A DNA stretch of 64,000 nucleotides from Paenibacillus lautus NBRC 15380 (GTDB lineage Bacteria > Bacillota > Bacilli > Paenibacillales > Paenibacillaceae), in the NCBI RefSeq assembly GCF_004000945.1, contig NZ_BIMF01000001.1, positions 496,001-560,000 on the forward strand. Direction: 5' to 3'. The translations under genes and the position numbers were made by a program. The notes beneath the pieces were generated by a model. The model saw only the letters and a list, made by a program, of their open reading frames with translations. It did no database searches and was not told where the DNA came from. This document shows positions 35,165 to 43,562 of the stretch, one piece after another. Numbering within the stretch: position 1 is the stretch's first letter; each line of letters starts with the position of its first letter.

Positions 35165-35201
35165 CCGAGAGAGGCACTTTTTTCAAGTATCCCTCTCTCG
35201 G
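35165..35201 (-). terminator. Terminator of the ureide operon
   Basis: A 10-bp stem CCGAGAGAGG / CCTCTCTCGG downstream of carbamate kinase. TTCTTTG follows on the minus strand. Confidence 0.75.
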
Positions 35202-35253
35202 ATCATCGTTCAAAAACGTAGATATAGCGGTTCTCTTGGCTAACGGCTTACCG

Positions 35254-36204
35254 CTAGCTCACAATATGCGTTCCGGCCTGTTTCCTGATGGCATCGCTTA
35301 AGCTTTCCGGGTTCGTAATGATGACTCTGCGTCCCGGTTTCTTTAGAAAATTGAGACTCGCCTCAATTTTGGGAAGCATGCTGCCTTTTGGGAAATGTCC
35401 CTCGTTCACATACTGTTTAATCTCTTCAACGGTGACCTCTTCGAGCGCCTTCTGATCCGGCGTACCGAAATTCACGAATACTTGGGGCACGCCCGTTGTG
35501 ATAATCAACGTTTCGGCATCCACCTGCTCTGCCAACAAGCTCGTGGCGAAGTCCTTATCGATCACCGCATCGATGCCTTCGTAGATATGGTCCTTCGTCT
35601 TGATGACAGGAATACCTCCTCCGCCGACGGCAATAACGATACAGCCGGACTCAATCAGCGATCGGATGGCATCCTTCTCGACAATATCAATGGGCGCAGG
35701 TGAAGGAACAACCCTTCGATATCCGCGGCCCGAATCCTCAATCATCACCCACTCGGGATGCTCGCGCTTCAATTCCTCGGCTTGCTCCAGGGAGAAGAAG
35801 GAGCCCACCGGTTTGGAAGGATCCCGGAAATTACGGTCGGCTTCGCTGACCTCAACCTGTGTAATGATGGTCGCTACTTTTTTCGTGATGTTGCGGTGGA
35901 TAAACTCATTTGTTAACGCCTGTTGAATTTGGTAGCCGATGCCACCCTGCGTGTCCGCCACGCAATTCACTAGCGGAACGGCGTTCATGCCGATGACCTC
36001 GGAAGCAACCTCGCTCCTTCTCAGCTCGAACCCAACCTGCGGCCCGTTTCCGTGCGTAACGACCACGTTGACGCCTGCTTGCACCATATCCGCAATGTTG
36101 GCTGCAATTTCGCATACCGCTTCATACTGATCCTTAATCGACTCGCGGCCATTATCCTTGACTAACGAATTACCGCCAATGGCTACAACTACAAATTTAT
36201 CCAT
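35254..36204 (-). CDS. arcC: Carbamate kinase
   Basis: A 316-residue amino-acid-kinase-fold enzyme with AIGGNSLVKD at the N-terminus, VTHGNGPQVGFEL, VVPSPAPIDIVEKDAI and AVGGGGIPVI. These are all hallmarks of carbamate kinase. It converts carbamoyl phosphate and ADP to carbamate and ATP, and carbamate decays to ammonia and CO2. It is the last gene of the operon with FdrA/YlbE/YlbF, where it plays the part of E. coli AllK (YbcF) rather than arginine deiminase ArcC. GGAGG precedes the ATG. Confidence 0.95.
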   Translation of the reverse strand: MDKFVVVAIGGNSLVKDNGRESIKDQYEAVCEIAANIADMVQAGVNVVVTHGNGPQVGFELRRSEVASEVIGMNAVPLVNCVADTQGGIGYQIQQALTNEFIHRNITKKVATIITQVEVSEADRNFRDPSKPVGSFFSLEQAEELKREHPEWVMIEDSGRGYRRVVPSPAPIDIVEKDAIRSLIESGCIVIAVGGGGIPVIKTKDHIYEGIDAVIDKDFATSLLAEQVDAETLIITTGVPQVFVNFGTPDQKALEEVTVEEIKQYVNEGHFPKGSMLPKIEASLNFLKKPGRRVIITNPESLSDAIRKQAGTHIVS

Positions 36205-36255
36205 GACTAACTAACCTCCTGGTCGATCAGCCGATGACTCTGGCTGAGTGATCCT

Positions 36256-37617
36256 CTATAGACAAGCCGTTATTTTTTCTTTCAAGCTCTTGGCTCTACC
36301 ATGATCCGGATGAATAGCCTGTGCTTGTTCAATCAACCTCATGGCCTGATCCGGCTGATTAAGCGCTAACAGGCTGCTGGCTTTCTCGCAGTAATAATCC
36401 GCATGAGCCGGACCGCATTGAATTGCTTGATCCATCGCTTCGATCGCTGCCGCATAGTTACCAAGCAAATTCAGGGATTGCCCCTTATGGTAATGATATA
36501 GCGCATTGGTGCGGTCATGCGTAATTGCATTGTCTATCGTATCCGCAGCCTCTTGGTGCTTACCCAGCGATCTCAAGCTGTTCGCCTTGTGGAAGGAAAA
36601 ATCATAACGCCAAGGCTGCCGGGCTAACAGCTGATCCATCACGATGACGGCTTCCTCGTGCCTGCCCAGTTCTCTTAAATAATTGGATTTATGATAGCGG
36701 TAGAACATCTCCTCCGGCTTCCGCTCAATCGCTTTATCAAATTCGGCAATGGCTTCTTCCGGACGTTTCATCATCCGATAAGCATTGGCGGTATAGAAAT
36801 AGAAGTCGAGATCGCCGGGATCAAGCGACAGGGCTTGATTGTAAGCAGCCAGAGCCTCATCATAACGTCCTAATTCTCCGGAACAGTAACCTTTGTAATA
36901 GTAGAGGTCGGCAGGATTCCCCTCTTTCCCCAGCGCATTGTCTATGATCGAGATGGCTTCCTCGTACTTCTCTGCCTTCGCCAGCTCTTTCGCTCGTTGG
37001 ATGCTGTCCGGGATAATTACGCTTTGTTTGTTCAGAATCTTTATTACCTTATGCTGCTTCATCTCTGCGGCATGCTGGAGAGATGACTTTCCGTCCCGAT
37101 CCTTCAGGTGCACGTCGGCCCCTGCTTCAACCAGAAGCTGAATGATATCGGAGTACAGCCGGCCCCCGTTTCCAAGAATGACAGCCTCCAGCAGGGCGGA
37201 CCAACCTAGATTATTCACATGATTAACGGCAACGCCTGCTTCCAGGCAAATCTGAACGGTTCTTAAATATCCCTTTTCGCTTGACGGCAGCAGCGTTGTA
37301 CCACCAAACCGGTTCACGCTTGTGATATCCGCTCCTCCGTGAATAGTCAGCCGCAGGATTTCATGAAAACCGTTAGCTCCTGCACACAGGTATGGAGTTA
37401 ACATGGTGATGTCTCTTGCATTCACGTCACTGCCGGCTTCGATTAGCTTTTTGGCAAGGGAGACATGGTTTTTCTGTGTTGCAGCAATTAGAGCCGTCCG
37501 GCCCTGGCTGTCCTTGTGATGAACATCGGCACCACGCTCCAATAACTGCTCAACCGCAGCCAAGTCTCCCCGGTCGCATGCCAGAATGAGTTCGCCATTC
37601 ATCGCTTCCGCATTCAT
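36256..37617 (-). CDS. Ankyrin-repeat and TPR-repeat fusion protein
   Basis: A 453-residue soluble protein. Residues 1-200 are about six ankyrin repeats (for example GRTALIAATQKNHVSLAKKL). Residues 205-450 are about seven tetratricopeptide repeats (for example GRYDEALAAYNQALSLDPGD). It has no enzymatic domain, signal peptide or membrane helix. It should be a protein-binding scaffold. It sits inside the ureide operon between permease and carbamate kinase, with GGAGG at its start and short gaps of about 50-60 bases on both sides. Its part in oxamate metabolism is unknown. Confidence 0.88.
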   Translation of the reverse strand: MNAEAMNGELILACDRGDLAAVEQLLERGADVHHKDSQGRTALIAATQKNHVSLAKKLIEAGSDVNARDITMLTPYLCAGANGFHEILRLTIHGGADITSVNRFGGTTLLPSSEKGYLRTVQICLEAGVAVNHVNNLGWSALLEAVILGNGGRLYSDIIQLLVEAGADVHLKDRDGKSSLQHAAEMKQHKVIKILNKQSVIIPDSIQRAKELAKAEKYEEAISIIDNALGKEGNPADLYYYKGYCSGELGRYDEALAAYNQALSLDPGDLDFYFYTANAYRMMKRPEEAIAEFDKAIERKPEEMFYRYHKSNYLRELGRHEEAVIVMDQLLARQPWRYDFSFHKANSLRSLGKHQEAADTIDNAITHDRTNALYHYHKGQSLNLLGNYAAAIEAMDQAIQCGPAHADYYCEKASSLLALNQPDQAMRLIEQAQAIHPDHGRAKSLKEKITACL

Positions 37618-37677
37618 CGAGTGACCTCCTCATTTTATGTTTTCAATCCTTATTTTGCGGACCTGCGTATTCCGGCA

Positions 37678-39219
37678 TTACTCTGACTGCAGTTGGTTTG
37701 CCGGATCGCGTAGATCGGAAAAATGCTTATAAACAAACAGCGCTGCAACCATCAGGTATGCGTAGACGAACGGCATCAGTGCATCTTGGGCAAATCCTAC
37801 CATAGGCGCATGGATAATGCCGAACAGGGATAGGACGGCTGCGATGGCCGCGAACACGGCAGCCCGTAGCGGCTTATTCAGGATGGCGAAGATGGCAATT
37901 GAGCCCCAGATCAAACTGCTGAGCGGTGCGCCGTTCCCCAGATGATTCAGACCGTTATAATAAACGCCTTTGCTTAACAACAAATCGATGCCAACCTTGG
38001 AAGCCGTCGTCTCGGCGGCGTTAAAGATGTTATTGGCAAGCGTTAAAGCCCAGTTGGCGATCCAAGGGAATAAAGTGATGAAGATAACGGGCACTTCATT
38101 CTTAGGCGTCTCACGGACAACCTGATTGGCCGTGACCACGCCGACATAGACCAGGATCGGTACAATCGCGACAACCGGAATGATGGACAGGAGCAGCGCT
38201 CCTATTCCAAAAAGCGAAATGATTAGCATGGCAAAGCCGGATGCAATCGTATACCCAAGGCCCGCGCCGATGGATTTCCAGCCGGCGTGCCCGATGTACA
38301 CGGTAACCGGGAACGGGTTGCCCGTGAATGCGCCGATGCTGGAAGCCACGCCGTTTGTCAGCATGACGTTCCGGGTGTTGTAATGATCACCCGCCGCATG
38401 CGCGCTTTCGATATTTTCCAGATCGAAAATATAATTGGCGAGCCCCAAAGGTATAGCCGATGCCAAGTATGGCAGCGCATGAGGGATTCCCTGGAACAGG
38501 CTTGTAATGTGAACTTCAGGCGGGTTAAAGCCCAGCGTGGACAGCGCAGCCGTAATCGCCTCCGGATTCTGCAATCCGAAGACCCAAGCCAGGACGGTGC
38601 CGGCAATGAGCAGCAGAAAGCCGGTCGGGATTTTTTTGAATATCGGGGATTTACCGAACCAGTTGATAAAGATGATGACCAGTACGATAAAAGCGACAAT
38701 CGGTGTTTCGAATGATTGCAGCATCGGGTTCATGGCAAGCAGCAGCAATCCAAGGCCGGACAAACAGGACAAGAGTACGGTTCTTGGAATTACTTTTCGG
38801 AGCAAATCGCCCAAGAAGGAACCTGCAACCAGGATCATGGCTTCGAAGAAGCACCATACGAGACCGATCTGGAGCGCAAACGTTGCATCATTGGTCTGTC
38901 GGAATACCGGAATCAGCACCAGAAAAGTAACGGTAAATATCGATGGGGCACTCGGACCTGACGGCAGCGCGGTAATATCACTGCGGCCCGTTTTCTTTGC
39001 CAGCCTATATCCAAACCAACCGTAAGCCATGCTTGCGATAAAGATAGCGAATCCGAAGGCAGGCACTACTCTTCCGTAGACCATATCTTCCGGAAAACCT
39101 ACAACAAAAATCAAAAGTGAAATCATGGTCAGCAGATTGGTTAGATTATTGGCAAGCAAGCCGAAAAACGCAGCCCAATCTCCTTTTTTCCATAACATTT
39201 TCATGAGTACCTGATCCAT
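37678..39219 (-). CDS. NCS2-type (xanthine/uracil family) permease
   Basis: A 513-residue membrane protein with about 13-14 helices. NCS2-like motifs are ITALPSGPSAPSIF near helix 3, IFDLENIESAHAAGD in the middle and GAFTGNPFPVTVYIGHAGW. The Glu in DLENIE takes the place of substrate-contacting acidic residues in this superfamily. It is encoded in the operon with oxamate carbamoyltransferase genes, so a ureide or purine breakdown product (allantoin, oxalurate, xanthine) is the probable cargo. AAGGAGG precedes its ATG. Confidence 0.9.
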   Translation of the reverse strand: MDQVLMKMLWKKGDWAAFFGLLANNLTNLLTMISLLIFVVGFPEDMVYGRVVPAFGFAIFIASMAYGWFGYRLAKKTGRSDITALPSGPSAPSIFTVTFLVLIPVFRQTNDATFALQIGLVWCFFEAMILVAGSFLGDLLRKVIPRTVLLSCLSGLGLLLLAMNPMLQSFETPIVAFIVLVIIFINWFGKSPIFKKIPTGFLLLIAGTVLAWVFGLQNPEAITAALSTLGFNPPEVHITSLFQGIPHALPYLASAIPLGLANYIFDLENIESAHAAGDHYNTRNVMLTNGVASSIGAFTGNPFPVTVYIGHAGWKSIGAGLGYTIASGFAMLIISLFGIGALLLSIIPVVAIVPILVYVGVVTANQVVRETPKNEVPVIFITLFPWIANWALTLANNIFNAAETTASKVGIDLLLSKGVYYNGLNHLGNGAPLSSLIWGSIAIFAILNKPLRAAVFAAIAAVLSLFGIIHAPMVGFAQDALMPFVYAYLMVAALFVYKHFSDLRDPANQLQSE

Positions 39220-39268
39220 ATAAATGCCTCCTTAGATCATTACACTTATAGAACTAGCACTTCAGGTA

Positions 39269-39298
39269 CCCTTCAGGCATTAACGCATGCCTGAAGGG
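39269..39298 (-). other. Hairpin between ylbE-like and permease genes
   Basis: A perfect stem CCTTCAGGCA / TGCCTGAAGG with an 8-base loop but no T run. It may stabilise or partially terminate the polycistronic RNA between the enzyme and permease genes. Confidence 0.5.
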
Positions 39299-39306
39299 CC
39301 ACCATT

Positions 39307-40737
39307 CTATGACTGAATGCGCTGGCTAAGAGCTAGTAACGCCTGTTCAAAACAATCCACCGGAGGATGCGTGATACCCGCTCCAATCATTCCGATTCCC
39401 GGGTCTTTATGCGCGATGGCCGTGTTGATGACAGGCATGATGCCGGTTTGGACCACTTTGCGAATATCAATGCCCGTTGGAATGCCGCTGAAGTTCAATA
39501 AAGGAATCGTGACGTTCGGATTTTCCGTGGTCGTAATCTCCTTCATCTTGACTGAATAATTCATGGCTTCATCCACGGTTCCGCCGACAAGCGCCACAAT
39601 CGCCGGAGCAGTTGCCATCGCAAATCCGCCGATACCGTAGGTTTCCGTGATCGCGCTGTCGCCAATATCAAGGCCTGAATCCTCCGGCTTATAACCTGCG
39701 AACATGGGACCAACCACCTTTTGCGCTGGTCCGGTGAACCAGGTATTGCCTGGCATGCCGCTGACGCGAATGCCGAATTCGACGCCGTTGCGGGCCATGG
39801 TGGTCACGATGGTGCTGTATTCAATCCCATGCGCCGCATCCAGCGCGCATTTACAGAGCGCCATCCAGGTCGGGCCGGAGAAGTAATCGCTGCTTGCCAC
39901 AAAATCAAAGACCTCAATTTGCTGCTCGGTAGGGAAGTCCGTCCGCAGAATGAGCGGCGTTAACGCTTGGATTAACAGCGTCGTGCCGGCATTGTTGCGG
40001 TTATGGCATTCATCTCCCATATGAAGCGCCTGTGACAGCATAAGGCGAAGGTCGATGCCATTCTCGGAGAACTTCATGGCATCCCGGAGCATCGGGCCAA
40101 GCACGTCTCTCATCCAGTTCAGACGGGCGATGACCGTTTCGTCATTGGCGCCCATCCGTAGTATTTTGGACAGCTGCTCGCTCAGATTTGTGTACGCGAT
40201 ATTGCCGTATGTCCGGTTCTCCACAATGTGCATGAACATGGAGGCTGAGGTTACCCCCGCCATCGAGCCTACGCAGTTATGCTCATGGCATGGCGAGAAT
40301 GTGATTTCCCCCGATGCCGCAAGTTCCGCCGCTTCATCCAGATTGCTGGCCAAGCCTTCGAAGACCAGTGCACCTGTCACCGCGCCCTTCATCGGACCGC
40401 TCATTCGCTCCCACGTAATAGGCGGACCTGCGTGCAGGATCGTCTTTTTGGTCATGCCCGGCACGACATGAATCGCCTGATCGAAACCGATCAATACCGG
40501 CTGGGAGTTGATGATCCGCTCCACGGCCAGCTTGTTCGCCGCTTCGATTTTCTCCTGAACGTCCGGCTGATCCAGCTTGTCAAGCAGTGCGATCACTTCT
40601 GGCTTGCCGCCGCCCGGCGGTTTCCATTCCAGGTGGGAGACCTTCCCTTTTTGCTTCAAAATATCGTCTTTAAACATTTCCAGACCCACATTGATTACAT
40701 GAAGCTCGCTGTTAAATAACTCGTTGATTCTGCTCAT
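39307..40737 (-). CDS. allG: YlbE/AllG family (DUF1116), oxamate carbamoyltransferase subunit
   Basis: A 476-residue DUF1116 protein. ATG at 40737 follows AAAGGAG and overlaps nothing (one base after the FdrA stop). Conserved stretches include HVVPGMTKKTILHAGPPITW, HEHNCVGSMAGVT and NRNNAGTTLLIQALTPLILR. In E. coli, FdrA (AllF), YlbE (AllG) and YlbF (AllH) together form oxamate carbamoyltransferase. That enzyme splits oxalurate with phosphate to oxamate and carbamoyl phosphate in anaerobic allantoin use. All three partners and carbamate kinase are present here, which makes the assignment strong by context. Confidence 0.9.
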   Translation of the reverse strand: MSRINELFNSELHVINVGLEMFKDDILKQKGKVSHLEWKPPGGGKPEVIALLDKLDQPDVQEKIEAANKLAVERIINSQPVLIGFDQAIHVVPGMTKKTILHAGPPITWERMSGPMKGAVTGALVFEGLASNLDEAAELAASGEITFSPCHEHNCVGSMAGVTSASMFMHIVENRTYGNIAYTNLSEQLSKILRMGANDETVIARLNWMRDVLGPMLRDAMKFSENGIDLRLMLSQALHMGDECHNRNNAGTTLLIQALTPLILRTDFPTEQQIEVFDFVASSDYFSGPTWMALCKCALDAAHGIEYSTIVTTMARNGVEFGIRVSGMPGNTWFTGPAQKVVGPMFAGYKPEDSGLDIGDSAITETYGIGGFAMATAPAIVALVGGTVDEAMNYSVKMKEITTTENPNVTIPLLNFSGIPTGIDIRKVVQTGIMPVINTAIAHKDPGIGMIGAGITHPPVDCFEQALLALSQRIQS

Positions 40738-40738
40738 G

Positions 40739-42283
40739 TCATACTCCTTTCTCGACGAAGCCTCTGGCGAGAAGCCCCGTGTTCGTACTGCTGCTGGCAT
40801 AAGTAACTCCGGCAGATACCAGTTTATTTAACTGCTCTTCTACAGACGGCGTATCGAGATCCGTTCCCAGTACATAGCCGATAATCTCCAGATGCCTTCC
40901 TTCTTGTTCGGCCGCCTGCTTGGCTTCCACGATCGCCGGGAGCATGACCCCGACCGGATCCCCGTGCGCTCCATATCCAAGAACGAAATCCATTACGATA
41001 ACGCCAACCGACGGATCTTTAGCTTCCTGCTTGAATCTGGCAATCCGGGAAGAAGGATCGATCATCGGGTGAGGCTTGCCGTTGGTGAACTCGTCATCCC
41101 CAAAATCGATAAACGTGTGGCCCTGGCTCACATGGATATCCTGCAGGCGATACTTCGGATCCTTCGGAATGTTGCTGTACACATCCTCGTATTGCTCCAT
41201 CGCCAGGTACATGGCTTCGTCGCACAGCGTTCCGCCGCAGAATAATCCACGGATGTATTTTTGCTCCGGCGTCAGCTTGGCCTTGATCTCCTCGATGAGA
41301 GGCAGGTTCAGCGGATGCTTATCGATGGTACTCTCGTCTACGCCTGACAGGATAACGGCTTTCAACGCCGCTTCTTTCGTTGTTTTGGCAAAATGTCCGC
41401 CGGCGTTCACGACTGCTTCTTCCGTTCCGCCGATAAAACACACCACGACAGGCTTGCTCATGTTCTTGATCTCGGCAAGCACCTTCTCCTCCACGCTCTT
41501 GGCCGGCGGCTTCGAGATCAGGACAATGACCTTGGTTGCTTCGTCTTGGTTAAGCGCCCTCATGCCGTCCAGCATCATCATGCCGCCAACCCGTTCGCTT
41601 AAATCGCGTCCACCCGTGCCGATCAGCTGGGAGATTCCGCCACCAAAATCATGAACCCGAACGCTGACCTCCTGGCTTCCCGTGCCGGATGCGCCAACGA
41701 TCCCGATGCTTCCTGGTCGCACTTGATTCGCAAAGCACAGCCCCACGCCTCCGATGATAGCCGTGCCACAGTCCGGTCCCATCATGAGCAAACCACGCTC
41801 ATGCGCCATATTCTTGAGCTCTATCTCCTCTTCCACGCTGACATTATCGCTGAACAGCATGACGTGGAGATCATTCTCCAGTGCCTTTCTGGCTTCTCTG
41901 GCTGCGAACAGTCCGTTTACAGAAATGACGGCCAGCTTGGCTGAAGGAAGATTTCTCGCGGCTGAGTCGATCGTCGGGAACGTGAGTTCACTGTTTCCTG
42001 CCTCGCTTCCCTTGCTGTTAAATAGGGCTTCGACGCCTTCGTAAGCGCTTTCTACGAATTCCTCAGAGACCGCTTTAATGACGATCATCAGATCGCTTCC
42101 CTTGGCTTCCTCCAGCTCCGGGGTCATGAGACCGACATTGGCCAGTACTTCCTTGTTCATCTGCGTTCCCATTGCGATAAAGGCCTGATCCACGCCTTCC
42201 AATTGATTCGCTTTGGTTGACAGTGACATCAATGAAACGGAATCAAAGTACGTATTCTTTTTAATCACAATTTTAGTCGACAT
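40739..42283 (-). CDS. fdrA: FdrA/AllF family, oxamate carbamoyltransferase subunit
   Basis: A 514-residue protein related to the alpha chain of succinyl-CoA synthetase. SIGIVGASGTGSQEVSVRVH and IGTGGRDLSERVGG are the nucleotide-binding-type loops, and VVCFIGGTEEAVVNAGGHF follows. Despite this ancestry E. coli FdrA works with YlbE and YlbF as oxamate carbamoyltransferase rather than as a CoA ligase. GGGAGG precedes the ATG. Its first 19 bases overlap the end of the ylbF-like gene, and the next gene starts one base after its stop, so the three are tightly coupled. Confidence 0.92.
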   Translation of the reverse strand: MSTKIVIKKNTYFDSVSLMSLSTKANQLEGVDQAFIAMGTQMNKEVLANVGLMTPELEEAKGSDLMIVIKAVSEEFVESAYEGVEALFNSKGSEAGNSELTFPTIDSAARNLPSAKLAVISVNGLFAAREARKALENDLHVMLFSDNVSVEEEIELKNMAHERGLLMMGPDCGTAIIGGVGLCFANQVRPGSIGIVGASGTGSQEVSVRVHDFGGGISQLIGTGGRDLSERVGGMMMLDGMRALNQDEATKVIVLISKPPAKSVEEKVLAEIKNMSKPVVVCFIGGTEEAVVNAGGHFAKTTKEAALKAVILSGVDESTIDKHPLNLPLIEEIKAKLTPEQKYIRGLFCGGTLCDEAMYLAMEQYEDVYSNIPKDPKYRLQDIHVSQGHTFIDFGDDEFTNGKPHPMIDPSSRIARFKQEAKDPSVGVIVMDFVLGYGAHGDPVGVMLPAIVEAKQAAEQEGRHLEIIGYVLGTDLDTPSVEEQLNKLVSAGVTYASSSTNTGLLARGFVEKGV

Positions 42284-43116
42284 GCTTTACCTCCCATTTC
42301 TAGCTTCAAGCCATTCACGAGCCCGAGCGCGATATCCGTTCCTGATGTAGAACCGATATCGAGTACCCTGGATAAGCTAGATATAACTTCAGTCTTACTG
42401 CCATGGATCATATGGTGCATGAACTCTCCAATGGATTCCCTTACCTGGCCGCTTGCGGCTTTCTTTAAAGCCATATAGCTAATCGGATTGCTCCTATCAG
42501 CCGATGCTGCCACAACTTGCTCGCACACATGGCGGATCTGGAACAGCGGACCATTCGTTAGATTCATAACGGTAAACAATCCGACCAAGAAATCGTCGCC
42601 CGACGGAGTCAGACCCGGACCCAAGCCTATTAGTTGAATTGCATAATGAGTAGCAAGACTGACCTCGCCTTTGGATAGCGCTTCAAGAAGTCCCGTCGAG
42701 CGCTCCCTCAGCAACCTCTCCATTTCCTGATCAAAAGGGTTTACGGTCTCAGCCGATCGCTTCATCCCGCCGGCCTTGCCGTGAATCTCAATAAATGAAG
42801 CCGCTGCAGCTGCATTGCTCCTTAGGATTCCCTCGTCATCCGGATATGACGGAAGCTTGCTCCTCCATACGCGGACGTCCCGCAGCGTAAGGACAAACGC
42901 CTTCCCGACGTATAGTCGATCGTGCTCCGCATAGACCCGGTCTCCAACGACCAGCCCCCGGTTGGAAAAGCTGCCCATGTCCGTGATCAGCGTATTCGGA
43001 GCATTGTCTACCTGGCGATTGGCAATCGTGTATAATTCATCGTTCGTCCGGCATTGCAGGTTCACCGTTCGGTCAAAAATACTGTGTACGTACCCATCCC
43101 ATTTCAAGCTGCTCAT
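42265..43116 (-). CDS. allH: YlbF/AllH family (DUF2877), oxamate carbamoyltransferase subunit
   Basis: A 283-residue DUF2877 protein. The conserved core is IGLGPGLTPSGDDFLVGLF, followed by ISYMALKKAASGQVRESIGE and the C-terminal GTSGTDIALGLVNG-like segment (read here as IGSTSGTDIALGLVNGLKLE). It is the first gene of the ureide operon; the ribosome binding site is weak (GGAG 12 bases upstream). It is the third component of oxamate carbamoyltransferase in E. coli. Divergent transcription from the PucR gene leaves a 446-base shared regulatory region. Confidence 0.88.
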   Translation of the reverse strand: MSSLKWDGYVHSIFDRTVNLQCRTNDELYTIANRQVDNAPNTLITDMGSFSNRGLVVGDRVYAEHDRLYVGKAFVLTLRDVRVWRSKLPSYPDDEGILRSNAAAAASFIEIHGKAGGMKRSAETVNPFDQEMERLLRERSTGLLEALSKGEVSLATHYAIQLIGLGPGLTPSGDDFLVGLFTVMNLTNGPLFQIRHVCEQVVAASADRSNPISYMALKKAASGQVRESIGEFMHHMIHGSKTEVISSLSRVLDIGSTSGTDIALGLVNGLKLEMGGKACRLKL

Positions 43117-43562
43117 GTATTGAAGAAACTCCGCGTCGCACGAGATGGCGGCGCTTACAATAGAAACGGACTCCGTCTTCGCTATCTTCCCGTAACTTCC
43201 CGTTTTATCGCCTCCTTCACTAACGAATGGGCAGGTAACGCCCTGCGTCAGGCTATCCCTTTGAATGCTTCATTCACCTTGAAACCGCTATGCATTCGGT
43301 TGTAGATAAAGGAATTTAAATGCTATACTGAATTCAAATTCAGCCGGTATATAAACGTCGAACATATAACAGGTGAATGACCTTCCATAGCCAAAAGGAT
43401 GTTTTGTGAATTATATCACAGTTAAAGTTGCAAACCGCTCCTGACACCCTTATTGTAATCCAGGGATATGCTCCGGTCATTGTACAGCGAAACTAAAAAC
43501 ATGCCGTATTTGCTGTGCACATTGCACAATGAAGATCGAAAAACAAAGGTGGGTGTTAAAGA
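43117..43562. promoter_or_regulatory. Divergent regulatory region between ureide operon and pucR-like gene
   Basis: 446 bases with no credible ORF. It must contain the promoters of both transcription units and presumably PucR binding sites. I could not single out a convincing operator by eye. Confidence 0.5.

Noticed and set aside
35254..36204. Carbamate kinase as part of an arginine deiminase pathway
   Set aside because: No arcA, arcB or arcD gene is nearby, whereas the three oxamate carbamoyltransferase genes are.
39269..39298. Hairpin considered as a full terminator between ylbE-like and permease genes
   Set aside because: No T run follows the stem on the minus strand, and the genes appear to form one operon; kept only as a generic hairpin.
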